A stretch of 64,000 bases of DNA, from positions 2,144,001 to 2,208,000 of the forward strand of contig CP014609.1 in assembly GCA_001586195.1 (NCBI GenBank), in the 5' to 3' direction. Position numbers and translations under genes: made by a program. The notes beneath the pieces were generated by a model. It searched no databases. It saw only the letters and a list, made by a program, of their open reading frames with translations, and was not told the DNA's origin. Source of the stretch: Solibacillus silvestris. GTDB taxonomy: Bacteria > Bacillota > Bacilli > Bacillales_A > Planococcaceae. Positions 48,235 to 57,865 of this stretch are shown here, one piece after another (position 1 is the stretch's first letter; each line of letters opens with the position of its first letter).

Positions 48235-49050
48235 TTATCCAAATCGACCGGAAATATAGTCTTCGGTACGCTGATCTGACGGTGTCGAGAAAATGATATC
48301 TGTCTTATCAAACTCTACTACTTCCCCGTTCAGGAAGAAGGCCGTTTTGTCGGAAATACGTGCCGCCTGCTGCATATTATGTGTCACGATGACGATTGAA
48401 TATTGTTCTTTCATCTGCTGTACAAGCTCTTCAACTTTTAATGTTGAAATTGGGTCAAGCGCTGAAGTCGGCTCATCCATTAAAATGACATCCGGTTCGA
48501 TTGCCAAACAGCGTGCGATACAAATACGCTGCTGCTGACCGCCTGATAACCCATAAGCATTTTGATTTAAACGGTCTTTCACCTCATCCCAGATGGCTGC
48601 ACCACGCAGTGACTTTTCCACAATTTCGTCCAGGATTTTCTTATTTTTAATTCCATGTATTCGTGGTCCGTATGCGATATTATCATAAATCGATTTTGGA
48701 AACGGATTCGGTTTCTGGAACACCATGCCCACCTTCGTGCGCAGTTCTTCCACTTCATAGCCGTTTGAAAAAATATTACGGCCGCGATAATTGATTTCTC
48801 CTGATGTCCGTACGATCGGCACAAGTTCTACCATACGGTTTAATGCTTTTATATATGTCGATTTCCCGCAGCCGGAAGGACCGATAATTGCCGTTACTTC
48901 GTTTTCCTTCATGTCTAAGTTGATATCTTTTAAAGCATGGTGATCCCCATACCATAAATTAAAATTATTGGACTGCATGACATTCGCTTGATTCTGTTCG
49001 ATTCCCATTGCAGATTGACCCACATTATTTTTCGTTAATACTTGAACCAT
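48235..49050 (-). CDS. pstB: Phosphate ABC transporter ATP-binding protein
   Basis: 271 residues. Walker [11 protein letters not shown], PstB-type [15 protein letters not shown], signature LSGGQQQR, Walker [13 protein letters not shown], switch THNMQQ. Only one PstB is present, where B. subtilis has two. Confidence 0.96.
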   Translation of the reverse strand: MVQVLTKNNVGQSAMGIEQNQANVMQSNNFNLWYGDHHALKDINLDMKENEVTAIIGPSGCGKSTYIKALNRMVELVPIVRTSGEINYRGRNIFSNGYEVEELRTKVGMVFQKPNPFPKSIYDNIAYGPRIHGIKNKKILDEIVEKSLRGAAIWDEVKDRLNQNAYGLSGGQQQRICIARCLAIEPDVILMDEPTSALDPISTLKVEELVQQMKEQYSIVIVTHNMQQAARISDKTAFFLNGEVVEFDKTDIIFSTPSDQRTEDYISGRFG

Positions 49051-49062
49051 TCCATTTCACTC

Positions 49063-49941
49063 CTAATAACGTTTTTGGAATTTATTTCGAATAAAGATTG
49101 CAATCGAATTCATCGTTAATAAGAAAATCATTAATACGATAATTCCTGCTGAAGCCACATACTGGAACGCTTCTTGCGGACGTTTTGCCCAGTCGAAAAT
49201 CTGCATCGGCAATGCGGTAAATGTATCGAGATATCCTGTTGGTAAAAACTGCAGAATGACTGGAATACCGATTACTACTAATGGTGCTGTTTCACCAATT
49301 GCTCGAGATAACGCTAAAATACTACCTGTTAAAATTCCCGGAATAGCTGCCGGCAGTACGACCCGAACAATTGTTTGCCATTTCGTAGCGCCCATTCCGT
49401 ATGAAGCTTCGCGCTGTTCATTTGGTACCGAGCGGATCGCTTCTTGAGCCGCAACAATAATAACAGGCAATATGAGTAGACTCATCGTCAGTCCGGCTGC
49501 CAAAATACTTTTTTCAAAGCCAAACAGTCGAACGAAAATTGTTAATCCAAGTAAACCGAAAACTATTGAAGGAACCCCTGCCAAGTTAGAAATATTTATG
49601 CGGATAAAATCATTTAATTTGTTTTGCTTTGCATATTCCTCCAAATACAACGCTGTACTTACCCCTAAAATAATCGAGACAGGAGCAACAACGCTCATCA
49701 GCCATAATGATCCGACTAGTGCTGCTTTAATCCCTGCATTTTCGGGAATACGTGACGCGAAGTTTGTAATGAAATTCATATCTAAAAAACCAATTCCTTG
49801 CGACAAAATTCGGTATAGTAACATACCTAAAGAAACAAGGGCAAAACTTGTAGCAATAATGAAAATTATTTTCCACATTTTATTCGAATTGAGGCGTTTA
49901 TTCATCCGCTTCATCACTAAATCTTCTTGTATATAGCGCAT
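49063..49941 (-). CDS. pstA: Phosphate ABC transporter permease PstA
   Basis: 292 residues, six membrane helices. EAA-type loop GMGATKWQTIVRVVLPAAIPGILTG. The ATG at 49941 is chosen for its GAGAGGAG site; a longer frame overlaps pstC. It starts two bases after the pstC stop. Confidence 0.94.
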   Translation of the reverse strand: MRYIQEDLVMKRMNKRLNSNKMWKIIFIIATSFALVSLGMLLYRILSQGIGFLDMNFITNFASRIPENAGIKAALVGSLWLMSVVAPVSIILGVSTALYLEEYAKQNKLNDFIRINISNLAGVPSIVFGLLGLTIFVRLFGFEKSILAAGLTMSLLILPVIIVAAQEAIRSVPNEQREASYGMGATKWQTIVRVVLPAAIPGILTGSILALSRAIGETAPLVVIGIPVILQFLPTGYLDTFTALPMQIFDWAKRPQEAFQYVASAGIIVLMIFLLTMNSIAIFIRNKFQKRY

Positions 49942-49942
49942 A

Positions 49943-50887
49943 TTAATACTCCTCTCGGAAGCGTTTTGAAATGTAGGTTGCAAGCAAGTTCATTGCTAAA
50001 GTGAAAATAAACAATGTAAACCCTACTGCGTAAATTGAGTAGTAAATTGTTGTACCGTAACCGGCATCACCTGTCGTTACTTGCACGATATAAGCAGTCA
50101 TTGTTTGAATCGAATCAGTAAAGCCAAAGTCGAATTTTGGTGTAGATCCGCCTGCCAGTGAAACAATCATCGTCTCCCCTATTGCCCGGGAAATACCTAA
50201 TACGACAGAAGCGACAATACCTGATAATGCGGCTGGCAGGACAACCTTAACTGCTACTTCGAATTTTGTCGCCCCTAACCCTAACGCACCTTCACGAATC
50301 GAACTTGGAACAGAGCTCATTGCATCTTCGGACATGGATGTGATCATTGGCAGTATCATGATTCCGACAACAATCCCGGGGCTTATTGCATTAAATATTT
50401 TCAAATCGGGAATAATGGCCTGTAAAATGGGTGTAATAAATGTTAAGGCAAAGAACCCGTAAACAATTGTTGGTACACCTGCCAGTACTTCTAAAATCGG
50501 TTTAATAATTTTTCGTACACGTTCTGATGCATATTCACTTAAATAAATGGCAGCGCCCAAACCGAATGGTACTGCTACAATAATAGCAATCAGTGTTATT
50601 TTAAATGTCCCGAATATTAATGGTAATACTCCATACAATGGCTCCTTACCTGAGAATGGCAGCCATTCTGTACCAAATAAATAATCGGTAATCGACACTC
50701 GCGTGAAGAATTCAAATGTCTCAAATATTAGTGTAAATACAATCCCAAACGTCGTAAGAACCGAAATTGTTGCTGCTAAAAATAACCCGATTGGTACTAA
50801 CTTTTCGATTACTTTCTTTCCTTTGCGATTGCGCGAACGCTCGATTAATTGTTGGACACTTACTTGCTCCTGTTGTTTAAGAGCCAT
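49943..50887 (-). CDS. pstC: Phosphate ABC transporter permease PstC
   Basis: 314 residues, six membrane helices with EAA loop GLGATKFEVAVKVVLPAALSGI. AAGGAG precedes the ATG. Pairs with PstA to form the channel. Confidence 0.95.
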   Translation of the reverse strand: MALKQQEQVSVQQLIERSRNRKGKKVIEKLVPIGLFLAATISVLTTFGIVFTLIFETFEFFTRVSITDYLFGTEWLPFSGKEPLYGVLPLIFGTFKITLIAIIVAVPFGLGAAIYLSEYASERVRKIIKPILEVLAGVPTIVYGFFALTFITPILQAIIPDLKIFNAISPGIVVGIMILPMITSMSEDAMSSVPSSIREGALGLGATKFEVAVKVVLPAALSGIVASVVLGISRAIGETMIVSLAGGSTPKFDFGFTDSIQTMTAYIVQVTTGDAGYGTTIYYSIYAVGFTLFIFTLAMNLLATYISKRFREEY

Positions 50888-50940
50888 GTGCGAAAACTCC
50901 TTCCAGTCATCTATATAAATAATCGGTCAATTTTTATCAT

Positions 50941-50984
50941 TAAAAAACGTGTGGGGAGGCATGAGAGCCACCCCACACTATTAA
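50941..50984 (-). terminator. Hairpin between pstS and pstC
   Basis: GTGTGGGG-GGC/GCC-CCCCACAC stem with T6 after it on the minus strand. It lies inside the operon, so it probably limits readthrough and makes pstS more abundant than pstCAB. Confidence 0.8.
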
Positions 50985-50993
50985 ACATCGTAA

Positions 50994-51965
50994 TTATTTT
51001 AATCCTTCTAACTCTTTTAGAGCTTCTTCATACTTTTCATCCGGTAAGCTCACATACCCTACTACTTCTGCCATTTCACCAGCATTTTCAAGTGTGAATT
51101 TCATGAAGTCATATGTAGCTTCATTGTCTTTAAGTGCACTGTTTTTCACATAAACGAAAAGTGGTCGTGATAATGGTGAGTATTCACCTGATTCGATTGT
51201 TTCGTTTGTCGGTTCCACACCGTCAACAGTTACAACTTGTAATTTATCTTTATTTTCCAGGTAGTATGCGTATCCGAAATAGCCGATTGCATTTTTATCT
51301 GCTGTTACACCTTGTACTAACACATTGTCATCTTCAGATAATGTGGCTGTTTTAACAATGTCTTCACCGTCTAAAATGACTTCATCAAAGTAATCATACG
51401 TACCTGAGTCAGAACCTGGTGAGTAGAATACAATTTCTTCATCCGGCCATGAAGGATCAATATCAGACCATTTTTTCGTAGAACCATCTTCAATCCAAAT
51501 CTTCTTTAATTGGTCAACTGTTAAATCTTTTGCCCAAGTATTTTCAGGGTGTACAACTACCGATAAACCGTCGTAAGCAAGTTCAAATTCTGTATATTCT
51601 ACTCCTGCGTTTTTAAGCTCTTCCATTTCAGTATCTTTGATTGGACGAGAAGCGTTTGAGAAATCCGTTTCACCATTGATGAATTTTTCGAATCCGCCGC
51701 CTGTACCAGATACACCAACTGCTACGCGTACATCTTTTTGTACGCCCGCGTATTCTTCAACTAATGCTTCTGTAATTGGAGCAACTGTTGACGAACCATC
51801 GCCTACTACGTTACCTGTCAATTGTGCGCTGCCAGTTTCAGCTTGTTCAGTGTTTGTTTGTGCAGATGTTGATGTTTCATCATTATTTTCTTCTCCACCA
51901 CATGCTCCTAAAAGAATTGCTGAACCTAGTAAAGCTGTTGATGTTAAGTACTGCCACTTTTTCAT
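50994..51965 (-). CDS. pstS: Phosphate-binding lipoprotein PstS
   Basis: 323 residues. Lipoprotein signal with lipobox LGAC, then an acidic Ser/Thr-rich linker and the phosphate-binding fold (DGSSTVAPI, VSGTGGGFEKF, SNASRPIK). GGAGG precedes the ATG. First gene of the pst operon, behind a Pho box. Confidence 0.95.
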   Translation of the reverse strand: MKKWQYLTSTALLGSAILLGACGGEENNDETSTSAQTNTEQAETGSAQLTGNVVGDGSSTVAPITEALVEEYAGVQKDVRVAVGVSGTGGGFEKFINGETDFSNASRPIKDTEMEELKNAGVEYTEFELAYDGLSVVVHPENTWAKDLTVDQLKKIWIEDGSTKKWSDIDPSWPDEEIVFYSPGSDSGTYDYFDEVILDGEDIVKTATLSEDDNVLVQGVTADKNAIGYFGYAYYLENKDKLQVVTVDGVEPTNETIESGEYSPLSRPLFVYVKNSALKDNEATYDFMKFTLENAGEMAEVVGYVSLPDEKYEEALKELEGLK

Positions 51966-52048
51966 TTGTAATTCCTCCGCTTGTTTAATAGATGTTTTTC
52001 TTACAATTCCAACTATAGTCACAAATTGTTAAGCTTATATAATTCCGC

Positions 52049-52075
52049 AGTTAATTGAATGTAAAGCTTTGTAAA
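52049..52075 (-). promoter_or_regulatory. PhoP box of pstS
   Basis: Three hexamers on the minus strand, TTTACA (52070-52075), TTTACA (52060-52065) and TTAACT (52049-52054), spaced by 4 and 5 bp. This fits the PhoP TTHACA direct repeats. Located about 84-110 bp upstream of the pstS start. Confidence 0.78.
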
Positions 52076-52077
52076 TA

Positions 52078-52119
52078 AAAAAGACAATTTACAGGAGTTC
52101 CCGGCAAATTGTCTCATTT
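52078..52119 (-). terminator. Terminator of the membrane protein gene upstream of pstS
   Basis: GACAATTTG-C/G-AAATTGTC stem followed by T6 on the minus strand. Confidence 0.83.
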
Positions 52120-52124
52120 TCTTC

Positions 52125-52538
52125 TTATTGAATCTTTTTTACGCTTTTAATGTTAATAAGTTTAATAGGATGTTCCTTATAGGCTGCTTTTTCCTTTTTC
52201 GTCTTTACTTTATGTACATAAAGTAAAATGGTTTTCGCATCTTTTGGATGGGCATAGCCTTCGAACGTAGCATTATATAACACTGAACCGTCGCGCATTG
52301 TAACCGTCGCTTTTTTTGCGTCAACCAATTCTCGTAAAAAAGGATAGGCTTTAACATTCCGTTCGCGTTCGGCACGGACTAAACGGGGCTCCAATACAAG
52401 CAGGAGCCCTTCAAAAATAGCAATATAGATTACCGACATTAAAAAAATGAGCCATGCCGGCAAATCCATGAATGCTAGAATCGCTGCATTACTTAGGGCA
52501 CCGATGATCACAACAATATGTATTATCTTCTTTCTCAT
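52125..52538 (-). CDS. Uncharacterised membrane protein
   Basis: 137 residues. Two N-terminal membrane helices (about 5-25 and 28-50), then a cytoplasmic domain (about 75-130) with strand-like segments and no motif I recognise. Between pbpA and pstS; the pbpA terminator separates it from pbpA. Confidence 0.7.
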   Translation of the reverse strand: MRKKIIHIVVIIGALSNAAILAFMDLPAWLIFLMSVIYIAIFEGLLLVLEPRLVRAERERNVKAYPFLRELVDAKKATVTMRDGSVLYNATFEGYAHPKDAKTILLYVHKVKTKKEKAAYKEHPIKLINIKSVKKIQ

Positions 52539-52555
52539 TAAATCTTCTCCTTAAA

Positions 52556-52588
52556 AAAATCCCGTAGCAGAAACTACGGGATCATAAT
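52556..52588 (-). terminator. Terminator of pbpA
   Basis: ATCCCGTAG/CTACGGGAT stem with a T run. Confidence 0.87.
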
Positions 52589-52589
52589 T

Positions 52590-54839
52590 TTATTCATTTA
52601 CAGTTTCAACTTCTTCATCCTCATCCAGCTTTTCATCTGAATGCTTGATGATCGGTTTTTCTACTTTACTTGTAGATAAGCCCTCTTCTGCATATTTATT
52701 TTTCAGTTCAAAATAGGAATCTACTAATTCACGTGCTGTCAAATTCGCCTGTGGTAAATAGTTATTTGTAAAGTTCGTTGTTGCCCATGGAAAAATGACT
52801 GCATAAGCAATTTCAGGATCATCAAATGGTGCGTAGCCTACATGGACAATATTGATCGTGTTAGTTTTCCATTTATCACGCTGCGGTCCATAGTAAACTA
52901 CCTCGGCTGTACCCGTTTTACCAGCAGCTGTATAATCTGCTGTTTCAAACTGACGGCGGGCAGAACCATTTGCCCCGAAGTATACCCGGCGCAGACCTTC
53001 TTGTACTTGCTCAATTTCCCGTTGGCTGTTTTCAATTTTATTTAAAATATTAGGTGTCACTTCTTCCACAACTTGCCCTAAATACTCGCCATCTTTAGAA
53101 GGGTTGCGTATTTCTTTTAACATGCGTGGTTGAATGCGGTAGCCACCGTTTGCAATCGTTGAAATATATTGTGCCAATTGCATCGTTGTATACGTATCAA
53201 ACTGGCCGATTGCCAAGTTTAATAGTTTTACATCGGTATCCGGGTCTGCCTGATAACCTGTCGATTCCCCAGGAAGGTCGATCCCCGTTGGCACACCTAG
53301 TCCAAACTGTGCATATTCATTTCGCATTGTCTGCAGTGTACCTGGAGCTAAACTGAATCGCATACCAGGTGAATACGTCCGGCCGCCAATACCCATCGCG
53401 ATTTTGAACATATAGACATTTGAAGAACGCTCTAATGCCGTTAAATCACTAACCATGACACTACCATTCTTGTTGAATAATGTATTTAACGTAATATTCC
53501 CGATTCGCATTGGAGAATCGAGCAAAACCGTCCCCGGCTTAATAATTCCTTCATTGTAGCCCATTAAAACAGTAGCTGCTTTTACAGTTGAACCTGCTTC
53601 ATATGCTGACGTAAATGTACCGTAAGAATAGTCGACAATATATGGTTTGCCAGTCTCTTCATCCTTCTCTATTTTCTTGCCTACTACCGATAAAAGTTCG
53701 CCGGTTTTTGGATCCATTGCCACTAAAAATCCTCGGTCCAATAATTGAGAACCACCTTTAGCTTTCAATTCCAATAAATACTTTTCCAAAATTTCATCTG
53801 CTTTTTGCTGGAGCTCCACATCGATTGTTGTCACTAAATCTTTGCCGGGCTCGCCTGCGAAAGTCGTCATCGTTTCAACTACTTGGCCTTTTTTATTCGT
53901 TATGTTTTTAACGACTGATTTTTCACCCTGTAAGATTTCTTCATACTGAGCTTCAAAATAACTTTCCCCAACCCGGTCGTTTCGAGAGTAATCACGGGCT
54001 AAGTAATGGTTTAGTTTCGATTTAGGTACACCTTTGCTCGGTACTGTTGTTCGGCCTAAAACCGCTAACGGAGACAATCGCACCCGCTTCCAATCGGTTG
54101 TCGTATTCACACCAGGAAGATCCGCCAATTGTTCTGAAACGCGGGCAAACTCTTCCGGTGTAACATTCTCCCCTTTAATAATTTGCGGTGATAAATTATA
54201 GCCAGTCATCATTTCACGGTAAATCGCCAGAACTTCCAGGTCAAAGTCGGTAAGCTGTTCCAGTTCTTCATCTGTAATTCGATCCCGAATCCGTCGATCA
54301 TACTCTTTATTGATTTCCTTCGTTTCTAATTCTTCATTTTCAAGTTGGAATTTCGTCATTTCCTTTTGTGTTACTTTTTCTTTTGCTTTTTCCGGATTCC
54401 GTAAAATCCAGAAATCTAATTTATCGCGCTGTGTTACTTTTTCTGTCGGCTGCTCGATGAGATTTGCAAGTTTTTCTGCTATTTCAAGCATTTCAGCGGA
54501 TTTTGTTGTTTGCATTTTTGTATACGTAATCGCATTTTCAGGTTGATTATCAACTAAAATACGACCATAACGGTCAAAAATACGGCCACGGGGCACACTA
54601 GTATTTACCCGCACTTCCTCTGTACGCTCTAATGCACGCACATAATCTTCACCTTTTACAATTTGTATATATCCTAGACGAAATATTAGTACTGAGAACA
54701 AAACAAATATTGAAAAGAAAAGGATATTCATCCGAAAAGTTAAACTTGCCCGTTGCTTTGCCTTCGGATTTTGCTGACGATTTTGCGTAATTTTGCGCAA
54801 AGAACTCTTCCCCTTCCTTACTTTATGTATCGTGTACAT
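52590..54839 (-). CDS. pbpA: Class B penicillin-binding protein (PBP2A type)
   Basis: 749 residues. N-terminal cytoplasmic tail and one membrane helix (about 40-62), PBP dimerisation domain (VPRGRIFDRYGRILVDN) and transpeptidase domain with SxxK in YEAGSTVKAAT, SxN in ERSSNVYM and KTG in AAGKTGTAE. Final ~40 residues are acidic. In B. subtilis pbpA precedes pst. The ATG at 54839 has no clear ribosome site; a TTG about 13 codons inside, after GGAAGGGG, is another candidate start. Cross-links lateral wall. Confidence 0.92.
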   Translation of the reverse strand: MYTIHKVRKGKSSLRKITQNRQQNPKAKQRASLTFRMNILFFSIFVLFSVLIFRLGYIQIVKGEDYVRALERTEEVRVNTSVPRGRIFDRYGRILVDNQPENAITYTKMQTTKSAEMLEIAEKLANLIEQPTEKVTQRDKLDFWILRNPEKAKEKVTQKEMTKFQLENEELETKEINKEYDRRIRDRITDEELEQLTDFDLEVLAIYREMMTGYNLSPQIIKGENVTPEEFARVSEQLADLPGVNTTTDWKRVRLSPLAVLGRTTVPSKGVPKSKLNHYLARDYSRNDRVGESYFEAQYEEILQGEKSVVKNITNKKGQVVETMTTFAGEPGKDLVTTIDVELQQKADEILEKYLLELKAKGGSQLLDRGFLVAMDPKTGELLSVVGKKIEKDEETGKPYIVDYSYGTFTSAYEAGSTVKAATVLMGYNEGIIKPGTVLLDSPMRIGNITLNTLFNKNGSVMVSDLTALERSSNVYMFKIAMGIGGRTYSPGMRFSLAPGTLQTMRNEYAQFGLGVPTGIDLPGESTGYQADPDTDVKLLNLAIGQFDTYTTMQLAQYISTIANGGYRIQPRMLKEIRNPSKDGEYLGQVVEEVTPNILNKIENSQREIEQVQEGLRRVYFGANGSARRQFETADYTAAGKTGTAEVVYYGPQRDKWKTNTINIVHVGYAPFDDPEIAYAVIFPWATTNFTNNYLPQANLTARELVDSYFELKNKYAEEGLSTSKVEKPIIKHSDEKLDEDEEVETVNE

Positions 54840-54937
54840 GAATGTATAGTCATAGCTTTTAGTATAACACTGAAAACTCCATGAAAAAAGAGTTCAGATT
54901 TTTATTATTCATCTTTTAGACGGCTGTACTTTTATAA

Positions 54938-54985
54938 AGTTTCACAAAAAAGAAGCTTCACGAAAATTACGTGGAGCTTCGTCAA
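54938..54985 (-). terminator. Terminator of the universal stress gene
   Basis: GAAGCTCCACG/CGTGAAGCTTC stem with T6 on the minus strand. Confidence 0.8.
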
Positions 54986-54989
54986 CTTT

Positions 54990-55433
54990 TTAGGAATTTC
55001 TTACAACAAGAACGTCACAGCGGGCATTTCTTAATATCCCTTCCGATACAGATCCAAGGAAAAGGCGGGCTAATTCCCCTTTTCCGGTTACACCGCAAAT
55101 AATTAAATCAATTTTTTCCTGCTGAGGGATATCACGTGCAATGACATGCTTAGGCGTTCCGTATTCAATAAGTTTTTTTATATTTACCAAGCCTGACTGC
55201 TGCGCTTTTTTTTCATAACTATCTAACAAATCCTTTTTATTATTCGTAATTTTTTCCGCCATATCAAAGTTATAGCCTTCTGAAAATGCAAAGGAACGGG
55301 TATCAATTACATGAACAATATACAGCTTACTTCCGACATTATTGAGTACAACTTGCACAGCTCTTCTAAAAGCAATCAGCGACTCATTCGTTTCATCCAC
55401 GGCAACTAGTATATTTTTGTACGTCATGCTCAT
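54990..55433 (-). CDS. Universal stress protein (UspA family)
   Basis: 147 residues. Rossmann-like fold with NILVAVDETNES, and the ATP-binding loop GVTGKGELARLFLGSVSEGILR (G-2x-G-9x-G-S pattern). Probably an ATP-binding stress or metabolic regulator. GAGG-AATAA-ATG start. Confidence 0.9.
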   Translation of the reverse strand: MSMTYKNILVAVDETNESLIAFRRAVQVVLNNVGSKLYIVHVIDTRSFAFSEGYNFDMAEKITNNKKDLLDSYEKKAQQSGLVNIKKLIEYGTPKHVIARDIPQQEKIDLIICGVTGKGELARLFLGSVSEGILRNARCDVLVVRNS

Positions 55434-55516
55434 TTATTCCTCACCTCTCTTTACTTTATTCACAAGTAGCTTAGTTTAGGTGTACTTACGACTATATAAG
55501 GAAGAATAAAATATAC

Positions 55517-55556
55517 AAAAAAGCTCTGCAACCGAAGTTACAAAGCCTTTTAGAAA
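55517..55556 (-). terminator. Possible terminator of the DUF1801 gene
   Basis: GCTTTGTAAC/GTTGCAGAGC stem (with G-U pairs) then T6 on the minus strand. It lies 115 bp downstream of the DUF1801 stop; a second weaker GGACGAAC/GTTTGTCC hairpin is at about 55632-55664. Confidence 0.6.
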
Positions 55557-55671
55557 ATATAATTATTAAGCTGGACTACCTGCATCTTGTTCCGTTCACT
55601 GGAACCATGCAAGATGTCGAGCAATAAGACAGGACGAACAAGGAAATGTCCGCTCGTTTGTCCTTCTTTAT

Positions 55672-56109
55672 TTATCTCTGTATTTCATTTTCATAGGCAG
55701 CAATCCACTGCTCTACCGACATTTTTTTGCTCAGTTCCCCGATCAGTTCATAGGGGATATGTTTTGTCGAGGTCCAGCGAATACAGCTTTTCCCCATATT
55801 TAGTTTTGTTGGAACCGCTTCGGCATAGGCTTCCTGAAACCATTTGAGAAGTTCAGGATTACTGTAGATGCCCATATGATAAAGGCCAATATGGCGCTTT
55901 TGTGGAGCAAGGGCCAAAAACGGTAATGGTGTGTTCCTTGTTACATGATACCCTTTTGGATAGGTTGTTAATGGTACATTATATGTGATCATATTCCTAT
56001 CAATTGACTTTTCAAACCCTGGCGGCAAGTTCTCATCAATCGCCTCCATTAATTTGTTAAAAGCACCGTGCCACTTCTCATCAATTTGTGCAATAAATTC
56101 ATCAATCAT
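55672..56109 (-). CDS. DUF1801 family protein
   Basis: 145 residues from the ATG at 56109 (GGGGTG). Matches the DUF1801/YdhG-like pattern (MITYNVPLTTYPKGYHV...FLALAPQKRHIGLYHM, MGKSCIRWTSTKHIP). Fold known, function unknown. Single gene upstream of the sodA terminator. Confidence 0.83.
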   Translation of the reverse strand: MIDEFIAQIDEKWHGAFNKLMEAIDENLPPGFEKSIDRNMITYNVPLTTYPKGYHVTRNTPLPFLALAPQKRHIGLYHMGIYSNPELLKWFQEAYAEAVPTKLNMGKSCIRWTSTKHIPYELIGELSKKMSVEQWIAAYENEIQR

Positions 56110-56167
56110 CCACTGCCGCACCCCAATTCTATTTACTATTTTGAGCGTAGCAGATAACTGTAAAAAA

Positions 56168-56215
56168 ATACATAAAAAAACGCATGGAAGTAATGAACTT
56201 CTCATGCGTTTTACG
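56168..56215 (-). terminator. Terminator of sodA
   Basis: AAAACGCATG-GAAGT/ACTTC-CATGCGTTTT stem with T7 on the minus strand, about 180 bp downstream of the stop. Confidence 0.8.
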
Positions 56216-56284
56216 TTTAAAATATTTTGTACCTGCCGCTTCGCTTTCGGTACAGAAATAATTAAATTTGAATGTGCAAATTTA

Positions 56285-56435
56285 ATTATTTTGCAGCTTG
56301 GAATTTAGCTTCTACTACGTCCCAGAAGTGCTCCTGTCGCTTCGCTTTCGTCGCAAACTGGTTGTCCGTTTAGTATATAGCTACTTCTTCGCATATTATT
56401 TTGCAGCTTGGAATTTAGCTTCTACTACGTCCCAG
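56285..56435. repeat. 41-bp perfect direct repeat of the sodA 3' end
   Basis: Positions 56285-56325 and 56395-56435 are identical over 41 bp, including the sodA stop codon; the copies are 110 bp apart. Copy one continues with a diverged version of sodA sequence that appears to lack a 15-bp internal piece. Two related tracts CGCTTCGCTTTCG lie at 56239-56251 and 56338-56350. Confidence 0.9.
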
Positions 56436-57001
56436 TTCACTACGTTCCAGAATGCACCGATGTAGTCTGGACGACGGTTTTGGTAGTTTAAGTAGTAAGC
56501 GTGCTCCCAAACGTCTAAGCCTAGAATTGGTGTTTTACCTTCCATTACTGGAGAGTCTTGGTTTGGAGTTGAAGTAACAGCTACACCGTCACCATCAACG
56601 ATTAACCAAGCCCAACCTGAACCGAAACGAGTTGTTGCAGCTTTTGCAAATTCTTCTTTGAAAGCGTCGAATGAACCGAATTTTGCATCGATTGCAGCAG
56701 CTACTTCACCTACTGGAGTGTTAGAACCGCCTGGAGCGATTAATTCCCAGAATAATGTGTGGTTAGCATGTCCGCCACCGTTGTTACGTACAGCAGTTTG
56801 TTTGTCAGCTGGTAAAGCATCGATGTTAGCGATTAACTCGTTGATGTCTTTGTCAGCGTATTCAGTACCTTCTACTGCTGCGTTTAAGTTTGTTACGTAA
56901 GTATTGTGGTGTTTAGAATGGTGAATTTCCATTGTTTTTGCATCGATATGTGGTTCCAATGCGTCGTAAGCGTAAGTTAATTCTGGTAATTTGAATGCCA
57001 T
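56396..57001 (-). CDS. sodA: Superoxide dismutase, Mn/Fe type
   Basis: 201 residues. Metal ligands H27 ([10 protein letters not shown] region), H in NHTLFWELI, and D/H in [19 protein letters not shown]. Typical of Bacillus SodA. GGGAGG ribosome site. yqgC-sodA-pbpA neighbourhood as in B. subtilis. The 3' end is duplicated downstream. Confidence 0.97.
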   Translation of the reverse strand: MAFKLPELTYAYDALEPHIDAKTMEIHHSKHHNTYVTNLNAAVEGTEYADKDINELIANIDALPADKQTAVRNNGGGHANHTLFWELIAPGGSNTPVGEVAAAIDAKFGSFDAFKEEFAKAATTRFGSGWAWLIVDGDGVAVTSTPNQDSPVMEGKTPILGLDVWEHAYYLNYQNRRPDYIGAFWNVVNWDVVEAKFQAAK

Positions 57002-57243
57002 GATAATATTCCTCCCTGGAACAAGTAATTAATGTTGATTACAGTACTAGGTTATCAAAAAATGATTGCTCATTCAATGAAAAAAACAGTAATATTTGCA
57101 TTTCAGTCTTTTGACGGAAAGGCTGAGGATTACTCGTCTCACCTGTGTTTGTAATCTTTCCTCTATTAGTGTAAGCGATACCCGATCGATTTTACAAATA
57201 TTTGCTCCCCATCAATTAAATCTACTTCAATTAATAAAAGAAA

Positions 57244-57732
57244 CTAAATAGCAATAAAAAACAAGACAATCATAATGACTTGAATAATACCTTTCGTTAC
57301 CACCGATGTTAAAAATCCGACAACTGAACCAACACCAACTTTAATCGCCTGCTGTAGATTGCTTCGTGTCACAATTAACTCGCCAATGATGGCACCGATA
57401 AATGGTCCTGCGATAATTCCGGCAAACGGTATAACAAATGGCCCGATCAATAAACCAATCGTACTTCCCCACATCCCTGCTTTTGATCCGCCGAATTTTT
57501 TCACTCCAATTAGGTTCGAGACCGTATCTGCCGCAAATAACAGTGCAACAAATAATAACTCAATTAACCAGAACCACCACGGCAATTCGGTAAAACTGTA
57601 AAATAGCCCATAAACGATAAACCCGCCCAGCAAAAATAAGACTGATGGGATAATTGGATATACTAAACCGATAAACGCGATAATAAACAGCGCAATAATA
57701 AGTGTCCATGCAATAATGTCCAACCATTTCAC
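57244..57732 (-). CDS. yqgC: Membrane protein, DUF456 (YqgC type)
   Basis: 162 residues, about four to five membrane helices, Gly-rich repeated GPF/GAIIG stretches. Matches DUF456 and the YqgC position beside sodA. Function unknown. The 242 bp between it and sodA hold a possible sodA promoter near the gene and a GATTAC/GTAATC hairpin around 57130-57165. Confidence 0.87.
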   Translation of the reverse strand: MKWLDIIAWTLIIALFIIAFIGLVYPIIPSVLFLLGGFIVYGLFYSFTELPWWFWLIELLFVALLFAADTVSNLIGVKKFGGSKAGMWGSTIGLLIGPFVIPFAGIIAGPFIGAIIGELIVTRSNLQQAIKVGVGSVVGFLTSVVTKGIIQVIMIVLFFIAI

Positions 57733-57865
57733 ATCCTTTCAAATTTTCTTCTTATATGTGTTCACAGATTATACGTAATAAACAAAGAAAAGATTCAATT
57801 TTCTATTCCGAGTTCAAATCGAATTTTTTTCATGTTACACTACCTTTGTAAAGGAGCAACCAACA

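Noticed and set aside
49472-49936. Long plus-strand open frame opposite pstA.
   Set aside because: Shadow of a well-supported gene; no start context or motif.
57119-57165. Hairpin GATTAC/GTAATC with outer GGAAAG/CTTTCC between yqgC and sodA as a riboswitch or terminator.
   Set aside because: No family motif and no T run; too little to claim.
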